DNA of 64,000 nt, taken from NCBI RefSeq assembly GCF_014651035.1, contig NZ_BMWC01000002.1, positions 62,001-126,000 on the forward strand. The letters run 5' to 3'. This DNA is from Streptomyces lomondensis (GTDB lineage: Bacteria; Actinomycetota; Actinomycetes; Streptomycetales; Streptomycetaceae). A program made the translations under genes and the position numbers. This document shows, in pieces, positions 34,085 to 41,944 of the stretch. Every line of letters begins with the position of its first letter. Position 1 is the first letter of the stretch. The notes beneath the pieces were generated by a model, which did not search any database, was not told where the DNA came from, and saw only the letters and a program-made list of their open reading frames with translations.

Positions 34085-37000
34085 CTATCGGCCCGCACTG
34101 ACGTCCTCGGAGTGCGGTTCCTCACCGGGCTCTCCGGCGGATTCCGCACCGGATTCTCCCCGGGGCTCCCCGTCGGACGGCTCCTCCTGGAGCAGCCGCT
34201 CCAGGTCGGCGCGGTCTGGCAGCTCCTGCGGGCGTACGACCTCACCGGTGCGTACGTACAGGAAGGCGGCCGTGACCGACTCCGGGGGCACGCCCTGCTG
34301 CTCGGCCCAGGCGAGGCGGTAGACGGCGAGCTGGAGCGGGTCCGCGGTGCGGGAGCGGTTGGTCTTCCAGTCGACGATCTCGTACGTCGCGTCCTGGCCC
34401 TCGCCCTCCTTGTAGACCGCGTCGATACGGCCCCGGACGACGCGGCCGGCGATCGCGAGCTGGAAGGGGGTCTCCACGCGGTAGGGCGTGCGGTGCGCGT
34501 ACTCGGTGCGCTCGAAGGCGTCCTTGAGGGCCTCCAGGTCCCGTTCGTCCGCGATCTCGGCCTCGCTGCCGGGCAGTTCCTCCGGCTCCAGCATGGGCAG
34601 CGTCAGTTCTTCGAAGCGGGCCTCGACCCAGGCGTGGAAGCGGGTGCCGCGGCGGGCGGCGGGCTGGGGCGGGCGGGGCATGGGGCGGGCCAGCTCCTGC
34701 GCGAAGCCGTCCGGGTCGGCGGCCAGGCGCAGCAGCTGGGACGCCGTGAGGGAAGCGGGCAGGGGCACTTCGGTGACGCTGTCGCGGGCGCGCAGGAGTT
34801 CGCCGGTGAGGGCGTCGAGGTCGCGGTCCCAGGAGGCGATGGTGCGGGCCTCCTCGGGGGTGAGGTGTGGGGGCTCCCCGGGGGTGAGGTGTGGGTGCTC
34901 CCCGGGGTGTGGGGGCTCCCCGGGGTACGGGTGCTCCCCGGGGTGCGGGGGTTCCGGCGGGGCCGCCTGGTGAGGGACGGTGGGGCGGCGGTCCGTGGGC
35001 CGGGCGGTCCCGACCGCCGGGGGTTCCTCGAAAGTCTCTTCGAAGTCATCGAAGGGGTCGTCGAAGGGGTCGTCGTCGAACGGATCCGGCTCGCCGTACG
35101 GAGGCTCGTCGTCCTCGGGCGGCGGGGGCCACTCCGGGTCGTCGAGGGCGTCGGGGTCGTGCACGGCTGCGGGGTGCCCGTCCTCGTGGGACGCGAGGTC
35201 CTCCAGGTGGGCCAGGACCGTCTGGGCGGCGGCGCGGCGCCGGGCCATGGCCGTCTCGTCCAGGGGCAGGGGCCACACCTGGTCGGCCGTGTCCTGGTGG
35301 AGGGCCGGGTTCTCCGCGTCCTCGGCGGGTTCGTCCGCCCAGACCTCGATCTCGCCGTGGCCGGCCTCGCAGTGCTCGTAGAGGGCCTGGAGGAACGCGG
35401 ACGGTCCGCGGCGCTTCTTCTGGGTGGGCCCCCACCAGTGGCCGGAGCCCAGGAGGAGGGAGCGGGGGCGGGTGAAGGTGACGTAGCCGAGGCGGAGTTC
35501 CTCGGTGTGCTGGTGGTCCTTCATGGCTTCGTGGAAGGCCTTCAGGCCCCTGGCGTCCCAGGAGGCGACGTCGGGCAGGGTGTCGGCGTCGCCGCGCAGT
35601 TCGTGCGGCAGGACCTTGCCCTGGGAGGTCCACTTCTCGCGGCCCTGGCTGCTGGGGAAGGTGCCGGTGACCAGGCCGGGGACGACCACGACGTCCCACT
35701 CCAGGCCCTTGGACTTGTGGGCGGTGAGCACCTTGACCGTGTTCTCGCCGCCGGGGAGGGCGTTGTCGAGGCCCTTCTCGTACTGGGCGGCGGTGCGCAG
35801 GAAGCCGAGGAAGGCCAGCAGGGTCGCCTCGTTGTCGCCGGCGGCGAAGGAGGCGGCGATGTCGAGGAAGTTGGACAGGGTCTCGCGGCGGCGGGCGGCC
35901 AGGGCGTGCGGGGACGCCGACAGCTCGACCTCCAGGCCGGTGACGGCGAGGACGCGGTGCAGGACGTCCATCAGCGGGTCGGCAAGGGAGCGGCGCAGCT
36001 CGCGCAGCTCGGTGGCCAGCCGGGCGAAGCGCACGCGCGCGTCCGGCGAGAAGGGCAGCCCGTCGTCGTCCCCGTGGCCGTCGAGCGGCGTCTCCAGGAA
36101 CGTGTCGAGGGCGTCCGCGAGCGAGATCACCTCGGAGGGGTCGACGCCCTCGACGGCCTCGGCGAGGCGGCGGTCCGGGTCGTCGTCGTCCGCCACACGC
36201 GCGTGGGCCACCAAGAGCCGGGCGCGGCGCCCCAGGAGGGCGAGGTCGCGCGGGCCGATGCGCCAGCGCGGGCCGGTCAGCAGGCGCACCAGGGAGGCGT
36301 TGGCGCCGGGGTCCTGGAGGACCTCACAGACGGCGACGAGGTCGGCGATCTCGGGCAGGTGCAGCAGTCCGGACAGGCCGACGACCTCGACCGGGATGTC
36401 CCGGGCCACCAGGGCGCCCTGGATCTCGGCGAAGTCGGTCGCCGTGCGGCACAGGACGGCGATCTCGCCGGGTGCCGTCCCGGTCCGGACGAGGTGGGCG
36501 ACGGAGTCGGCGGCCCAGTCGATCTCCTCGGCGTGGGTGTTCAGCAGGGCGCAGCGGACCATGCCGTCGCGTTCGGCGCCGGGGGCCGGGCGGAGGGCCT
36601 CCACGCCCGCGTGGAGGGCGCGCAGGGGCTCCGCGAGGCCGTTGGCGAGGTCGAGGAGGCGGCCGCCGCTGCGGCGGTTCTCGCTGAGCGCCTGGCGGGT
36701 CGCGGGGCGGCCGTCGGCGTGGGCGAAGTGCTCGGGGAAGTCGTCGAGGTTGGCGACGGAGGCGCCCCGCCAGCCGTAGATCGCCTGGCAGGGGTCGCCG
36801 ACGGCGGTGACCGGGTGGCCGGTGCCCTCGCCGAACAGGCCCGCCAGGAGGACGCGTTGGGCGACCGACGTGTCCTGGTACTCGTCGAGCAGCACCACCC
36901 GGAACTCGTCGCGCAGGGCGCGGCCCACCTCGGGGATCTTCGCGAGCTGTGCCGACAGCGCGATCTGGTCGCCGAAGTCGAGCAGGTCCCGCTGGCGCTT

Positions 37001-37717
37001 GGCGGCCCGGTAGCGGGTCACCAGCTCCGCGAGTTCGCGCCGGGCTGCGGCCGCCTCGGGGACCTTGCGCAGGTCGGCGTTGGTGAGCTTGGCGCCGCGC
37101 AGGGTCAGCAGCAGCTCGGCGTCATAGGCGCGCAGGGCTTCCGGGCGGACGAGGTGCTCGGCGAGTTCGGCGTCGAGGGCGAGGAGGTCACCGACCAGAT
37201 CCGCGAAGGAGCGGGTCAGGGCCGGGTAAGGCCCGGGGGACTCGCGCAGCACGCGCGCGGCGAGCTGGAAGCGGGTGGCGTCGGCGAGCAGCCGGGACGT
37301 GGGCTCCAGCCCGATGCGCAGGCCGTGGTCGGCGAGCAGGCGGCCCGCGAAGGCGTGGTACGTGGAGATCACCGGCTCGCCCGGCGGGTTGTCGGGGTCG
37401 ATGACGTCCGGGTCGGTGACGCCGGCCTTGACCAGCGCCTTCCGGACGCGCTCGGCGAGTTCGGCGGCGGCCTTGTTGGTGAAGGTGAGGCCGAGCACCT
37501 GCTCGGGGGCGACCTGGCCGGTGCCGACCAGCCACACCACGCGTGCCGCCATCACCGTCGTCTTGCCCGAGCCGGCTCCGGCCACGATCACCTGCGGGGC
37601 GGGCGGCGCGGTGATGCAGGCCGTCTGCTCCGGGGTGAACGGGATGCCGAGGAGCTCCTTGAGCTGTTCGGGATCGGTGATACGGGCGGGCACATCGGAG
37701 AGGCTAGCGGCGGCCAC
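34085..37717 (-). CDS. adnB: AdnB-like ATP-dependent helicase-nuclease
   Basis: A 1210-residue UvrD/AddA-type motor with a C-terminal RecB-like nuclease. Walker A is VAGAGSGKTTV (about residues 45-55), motif II LLDEYQDTS, motif III GDPCQAIYGWRGAS and motif VI VTFTRPRS. The nuclease shows VEIVDWKT-type residues (YEIVDWKTNR) and the QLAVYRLAW motif near the C-terminus. A low-complexity Pro/His/Glu/Gly linker (about 920-955) separates the motor and nuclease parts. AdnAB resects double-strand breaks in actinobacteria in place of RecBCD or AddAB. It lies 67 bp downstream of adnA. Confidence 0.9.
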   Translation of the reverse strand: MAAASLSDVPARITDPEQLKELLGIPFTPEQTACITAPPAPQVIVAGAGSGKTTVMAARVVWLVGTGQVAPEQVLGLTFTNKAAAELAERVRKALVKAGVTDPDVIDPDNPPGEPVISTYHAFAGRLLADHGLRIGLEPTSRLLADATRFQLAARVLRESPGPYPALTRSFADLVGDLLALDAELAEHLVRPEALRAYDAELLLTLRGAKLTNADLRKVPEAAAARRELAELVTRYRAAKRQRDLLDFGDQIALSAQLAKIPEVGRALRDEFRVVLLDEYQDTSVAQRVLLAGLFGEGTGHPVTAVGDPCQAIYGWRGASVANLDDFPEHFAHADGRPATRQALSENRRSGGRLLDLANGLAEPLRALHAGVEALRPAPGAERDGMVRCALLNTHAEEIDWAADSVAHLVRTGTAPGEIAVLCRTATDFAEIQGALVARDIPVEVVGLSGLLHLPEIADLVAVCEVLQDPGANASLVRLLTGPRWRIGPRDLALLGRRARLLVAHARVADDDDPDRRLAEAVEGVDPSEVISLADALDTFLETPLDGHGDDDGLPFSPDARVRFARLATELRELRRSLADPLMDVLHRVLAVTGLEVELSASPHALAARRRETLSNFLDIAASFAAGDNEATLLAFLGFLRTAAQYEKGLDNALPGGENTVKVLTAHKSKGLEWDVVVVPGLVTGTFPSSQGREKWTSQGKVLPHELRGDADTLPDVASWDARGLKAFHEAMKDHQHTEELRLGYVTFTRPRSLLLGSGHWWGPTQKKRRGPSAFLQALYEHCEAGHGEIEVWADEPAEDAENPALHQDTADQVWPLPLDETAMARRRAAAQTVLAHLEDLASHEDGHPAAVHDPDALDDPEWPPPPEDDEPPYGEPDPFDDDPFDDPFDDFEETFEEPPAVGTARPTDRRPTVPHQAAPPEPPHPGEHPYPGEPPHPGEHPHLTPGEPPHLTPEEARTIASWDRDLDALTGELLRARDSVTEVPLPASLTASQLLRLAADPDGFAQELARPMPRPPQPAARRGTRFHAWVEARFEELTLPMLEPEELPGSEAEIADERDLEALKDAFERTEYAHRTPYRVETPFQLAIAGRVVRGRIDAVYKEGEGQDATYEIVDWKTNRSRTADPLQLAVYRLAWAEQQGVPPESVTAAFLYVRTGEVVRPQELPDRADLERLLQEEPSDGEPRGESGAESAGEPGEEPHSEDVSAGR

Positions 37718-37784
37718 TGACAGTGGAGCCCGGGAGCGACCTGCGGGAACGAAGAAACGCAGGTCAGCTCAGTGGTGCGTTAGA

Positions 37785-40700
37785 TCACTCGATGACCTGG
37801 CGCCCTTCCTGGCGCGCGCTGCACGAGGCCCGGAACGCGCAGTGCGTGCAGTGCTGCCCGGCGGTCGGCGTGAACCGTTCGTCGAGGACCTTACCGGCGG
37901 CCGTGGCCAGCAGCTCGCCGACCCACTCCCCCTCCAGCGGCTCCTGGGCCTGCACCTTGGGCAGGGCCTCGCCGCCGTCGCGCTGGGCGGCGCCCTGCCG
38001 GAGGTGGACGAGTTCGGCGCCGCCCGGGTCGGGGCGCACGCCGTCGAAGACGTCGTCGACGGCGCCCTCGCGGACGGCCAGCTGGTAGACGGCGAGCTGC
38101 GGGTGGCGCTCCACCTCCTTGCCGGTGGGCGCCTGTTTGCCGGTCTTGAAGTCGACCACGTAAGCGCGGCCGTCGCCGTCGGCCTCCACGCGGTCCATCT
38201 GGCCGCGGATGCGCACCTGGTAGTCGCCCGCTTCGAGGGTGACGTCGAAGTCGTGCTCGCTGGCCACCGGGGTGCGCCCGGTGCGGTCCATGACGTGCCA
38301 CTTCAGGAAGCGTTCGAGCGCCACGCGCGCGTTGTCCTTCTCCTGCTCCGACTTCCAGGGCGCGTCGAAGGCGAGGGCGTTCCACACCGAGTCGAGGCGT
38401 TCCATGAGGACGGAGAGGTCGGCCGGGGTGCGCCCGGAGGCGACCTCGTCGGCGAGGACGTGCACCACGTTGCCGAAGCCCTGGGCGGCCGTCGCGGGCG
38501 CGTCGGCCTTCACCTCGCGGCCCAGGAACCACTGGAGGGCGCAGGTGTTGGCGAGCTGGTCGAGGGCGCTGCCGGAGAGGACGACGGGCTGGTCTCGGTC
38601 GCGCAGCGGCACCTTGGACTCGGTCGGCTCGAACATGCCCCACCAGCGGTATGGATGGGCGGACGGCACCAGGGGGCGGCCGTCCTCGTCGGCGAGGGCG
38701 GCGAGCCGGGCCAGGCGGCGGGCGGCGGCCTCCCTCAGGGCGTCGGAGACCCGCGGGTCGACCGTGGTGGCCCGCAGTTCGGCGACCAGGGCCGCGACGG
38801 ACAGGGGCCGGCGCGGGCGCCCGGTGACGTCCTTGGGTTCGACGCCGAGTTCGGTCAGGAAGCGGGAGGGCTGGTCGCCGTCGTCCGCGGGGGCCTTGAC
38901 CGCCGTGACGACGAGCCGTTCACGCGCGCGTGTGGCGGCCACGTAGAACAGGCGGCGCTCCTCGGCGAGCAGCGCGCCGGGGGTGAGGGGCTCGGCGAGT
39001 CCGTCGCGGCCGATGCGGTCGGCCTCCAGGAGGGAGCCGCGGCGGCGCAGGTCCGGCCACAGACCCTCCTGGACGCCCGCGACGACCACCAGGCGCCATT
39101 GGAGGCCCTTGGAGCGGTGCGCGGTCATCAGGCGGACCGCGTCGGGGCGTACGGCCCGCCGGGTGAGGGTGTCGGCGGCGATGTCCTCGGCGTCGATCTC
39201 CTCCAGGAAGTTCAGCGCGCCCCGGCCGCCGGAGCGCTCCTCGGCGCGGGCGGCGGTCGCGAACAGCGCGCAGACCGCGTCCAGGTCACGGTCCGCGTTG
39301 CGCCCGGCGGCGCCGCCCCGGCGGGCGGCCCGTTCCAGGCGGCCGGGCCACGGCGTGCCTTCCCACAGGTCCCACAGCGCCTCCTCGGCCGTACCGCCGC
39401 CCGCCAGCCGCTCCCGGGCCTTGCGCAGCAGCGCGCCGAGGCGCTGGGCACCGCGCGCGTACGCGGGGTCGTGCACGGCGAGGCGCTCCGGCTCCGCGAG
39501 GGCCTGCGCGAGCAGGACGTCGGAAGGCGGTGGCAGCGGATTGCCCGCGGCCCGCTCCTCGTCCCGCAGGGCCCGGCCGAGACGGCGCAGGTCTGCGGCG
39601 TCCATGCTCGCGAGGGGGGAGGTGAGGAGGGTGAGAGCGGTCTCGGTGTCGAGCCAGCCGGGCCCGGACTCGCCGGAGGGCGGGTCTTCGAGCGCACCGG
39701 CCCCCGACACCTCGGCCGTGGCCACCGCCCGAAGTGCCGTCAGCAGCGGTGCGACCGCCGGTTCGTGGCGCAGGGGGACGTCGTCGCCGTCGACGTCCAC
39801 GGGCACGCCCGCCGCCGACAGGGCGCGGCGGACCGCCGGGATGGTCCGGGAGCCGGCGCGGACCAGGACGGCCATCTCGCTCCACGGGACGCCGTCCTCC
39901 AGGTGGGCCCTGCGGAGGATGTCGGCGATGTTGTCCAGTTCCGTCCCGGACGTCGGGTACGTGTACACCTCGACCCGGCCGCCGTCCCGGACGGGTGCCA
40001 GCTCGCGATGGGCGCGCACCTTCTCGGCGGGCAGGCGGGTCAGCGGCATGCGCTGGGTCAGCAGCCGGGTGGCGGCCAGCAGGGCGGCGCCGGAGCGCCG
40101 GGACGTGCGCAGCACCGCGACGGGGGCCGGGCGGCCGTCCGCGCGCGGGAACGCGTGCGGGAAGTCCAGGATGCCGTTCACGTCCGCCCCGCGGAACGCG
40201 TAGATCGACTGGTCGGGGTCGCCGAAGGCGACGAGGGTGCGGCCGCCGCCGGCCAGTGCGTGCAGCAGCCGTACCTGTGCGGGATCGGTGTCCTGGTACT
40301 CGTCGACGTAGACGGCGTCGTACCGGGCGGCGAGCCACGCGGCGACCTCGGGGCGGCGGGCGAGGAGCACCGCGCGGTGGACGAGTTCCGCGTAGTCGAT
40401 CACGCCCTGGAGGTCGAGCACGTCGAGGTACTCGGCGAGGAAGGCCGCCGCGGCGCGCCAGTCGGGGCGGCCCGTGCGGCGGGCGAAGGCGTCCAGGGCG
40501 TCGGGCCCGAGGCCGAGTTCACGGGTGCGGGCGAGGACCGCGCGGACCTCGTCGGCGAAGCCGCGCGTGGTCAGGCAGGCGCGCAGTTCGTCCGGCCAGC
40601 GCACGTGCGCGAGACCGAGCCGCTCCAGGTCCACCTGGCCCGCGAGCAGTTCCCGCACCGAGACGTCCTGCTCGGGACCGGACAGCAGGCGCAGCGGCTC

Positions 40701-41102
40701 CACGAACAGGTCGCTGTCCTGGTGGGCGCGGACCAGGGCGTAGCAGAACGAGTGGAAGGTGGTCGCCTGGGGAGCGCGGGCCGCCCCGGTGCGCAGGGCC
40801 ATGCGGTCGCGCAGTTCGACGGCCGCCCTGCGGCTGAACGTGAGCACCAGGACGCGCTCGGGGTCCCCGCCCCGGGCGACACGCTCGGCCACCGACTCCA
40901 CGAGCGTGGTCGTCTTTCCGGTGCCCGGACCCGCGAGGACGAGCAGCGGGCCCGCCGCGTGGTCAACCACGGAGCGCTGCGAGGCGTCCAAAAGAGGGGG
41001 GTCCACCCGGACAGGAGGGGTACGTACCAATCGGTAAGCGCCACGGCTCCCCTGCCGCACCCGGGGGTGCGACAGGCCGCTGGTGGAGGAAGAGGAGCTC
41101 AC
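37785..41102 (-). CDS. adnA: AdnA-like ATP-dependent helicase-nuclease
   Basis: A protein of about 1105 residues and the first gene of the adnAB pair. Walker A is AGPGTGKTTT (about residues 57-66), motif II YVDEYQDTDPAQ (about 252), motif III GDPDQSIYAFRGAD and motif VI VAATRARERLV. The C-terminal RecB-type nuclease has VVDFKTGKQ and HPQLAVYQLA. Flanking cysteines, one in NTCALQWFLGRE and three in CTHCAFRASC, match the iron-sulfur arrangement of AddB/Cas4-type nucleases. GTG 41102 (VSSSSSTSG) is chosen; an in-frame start at 41144 is possible. The upstream 266 bp (41103-41368) shows no gene and no clear LexA box. Confidence 0.88.
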   Translation of the reverse strand: MSSSSSTSGLSHPRVRQGSRGAYRLVRTPPVRVDPPLLDASQRSVVDHAAGPLLVLAGPGTGKTTTLVESVAERVARGGDPERVLVLTFSRRAAVELRDRMALRTGAARAPQATTFHSFCYALVRAHQDSDLFVEPLRLLSGPEQDVSVRELLAGQVDLERLGLAHVRWPDELRACLTTRGFADEVRAVLARTRELGLGPDALDAFARRTGRPDWRAAAAFLAEYLDVLDLQGVIDYAELVHRAVLLARRPEVAAWLAARYDAVYVDEYQDTDPAQVRLLHALAGGGRTLVAFGDPDQSIYAFRGADVNGILDFPHAFPRADGRPAPVAVLRTSRRSGAALLAATRLLTQRMPLTRLPAEKVRAHRELAPVRDGGRVEVYTYPTSGTELDNIADILRRAHLEDGVPWSEMAVLVRAGSRTIPAVRRALSAAGVPVDVDGDDVPLRHEPAVAPLLTALRAVATAEVSGAGALEDPPSGESGPGWLDTETALTLLTSPLASMDAADLRRLGRALRDEERAAGNPLPPPSDVLLAQALAEPERLAVHDPAYARGAQRLGALLRKARERLAGGGTAEEALWDLWEGTPWPGRLERAARRGGAAGRNADRDLDAVCALFATAARAEERSGGRGALNFLEEIDAEDIAADTLTRRAVRPDAVRLMTAHRSKGLQWRLVVVAGVQEGLWPDLRRRGSLLEADRIGRDGLAEPLTPGALLAEERRLFYVAATRARERLVVTAVKAPADDGDQPSRFLTELGVEPKDVTGRPRRPLSVAALVAELRATTVDPRVSDALREAAARRLARLAALADEDGRPLVPSAHPYRWWGMFEPTESKVPLRDRDQPVVLSGSALDQLANTCALQWFLGREVKADAPATAAQGFGNVVHVLADEVASGRTPADLSVLMERLDSVWNALAFDAPWKSEQEKDNARVALERFLKWHVMDRTGRTPVASEHDFDVTLEAGDYQVRIRGQMDRVEADGDGRAYVVDFKTGKQAPTGKEVERHPQLAVYQLAVREGAVDDVFDGVRPDPGGAELVHLRQGAAQRDGGEALPKVQAQEPLEGEWVGELLATAAGKVLDERFTPTAGQHCTHCAFRASCSARQEGRQVIE

Positions 41103-41368
41103 GTGGTTCGCCGGTCCTGGTGGAAGTGCTGGTGGGCGGGCCACCGCGTGTGGCGGGCGGTGACCGAGGGGTGACGGGGACGCGTGCAGGCGACGCTACG
41201 CCGACGGGTGGGGCGGAAGCAGGGCTTCCCCTTCTTCCCGTCTGCCGCTCTACGCACTCAAGGCACGCATGCCCCTCATCTCACGAACGTACGTCATGCC
41301 GCCGGTGTGCCCCGATTCCCTCGTTCGGATCAGGGGTCACACGCGAGGCGGTCCGATGGCGGAAGCTG

Positions 41369-41758
41369 TCAGGTGTGACCCTCCGCGCGTTCACCGCCGT
41401 CCCACCGCGCCCGTCTCATGTCGATGTGCGGCAGGTGGCCCTCGGCGGCGCGGCTCGCCTCCTTCAAAGGCGTGCCCTCCGCCCGGTAGTGGCCGAGCGC
41501 CCGCTGCTCGTGCCCCGGGAGCAGCACGCCGTCCGCCCGGACGACGCGCCACCAGGGAACGGCTCCCCCGTAGAGCGCCATCACCCGGCCCACCTGGCGG
41601 GGTCCGCCCTCCTCCAGCCACTCGGCGACATCGCCGTAGGTCATGACACGGCCCGGCGGAATGCGTTCGGCGACGTCGAGGACCCGCTCGGCGTACTCGG
41701 GCAGCGCCTGCGCGCCCTCGTCCTCGTACCGGCCCCCCTCAGGGCTCTGCTCGCTCAT
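41369..41758 (-). CDS. Alkyltransferase-like protein (ATL, MGMT family without the active-site Cys)
   Basis: A 129-residue protein with the MGMT DNA-binding fold. IPPGRVMTYGDVAEWL and PRQVGRVMAL are conserved. The active-site PCHRV motif of methylguanine methyltransferases is PWWRV here, with Trp replacing the Cys alkyl acceptor. ATL proteins bind O6-alkylguanine and pass the lesion to nucleotide-excision repair. ATG 41758 is the start. Its position next to adnAB keeps a cluster of DNA-repair genes together. Confidence 0.9.
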   Translation of the reverse strand: MSEQSPEGGRYEDEGAQALPEYAERVLDVAERIPPGRVMTYGDVAEWLEEGGPRQVGRVMALYGGAVPWWRVVRADGVLLPGHEQRALGHYRAEGTPLKEASRAAEGHLPHIDMRRARWDGGERAEGHT

Positions 41759-41944
41759 CCGCCCCATCCTGCCCCACCCCACCGACAACGAAAGGCGCGT
41801 GGTCCCGAGCGTTTCCCTCGCCCGGCAGGAGCGCGTCGGGCAGACTGTCCGCCCCCGCATGTGCACCCTGATGCCCCCGTGTGTCGGTGCGGCATGCCAC
41901 CATCGTGCGGGCGGTGACCGGTGATACGAGACCAAGAAGAGACG

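Noticed and set aside
31516..34101. Long plus-strand open frame opposite nudC and the M20 peptidase
   Set aside because: Its translation is low-complexity Ala/Gly/Arg/Val with no motifs. It is antisense shadow coding of high-GC genes with clear catalytic motifs on the minus strand.
41103..41368. LexA/SOS box upstream of adnA
   Set aside because: CGAACGTACG-like and TCGTTCG segments occur, but no TCGAAC-N4-GTTCGA type site is present.
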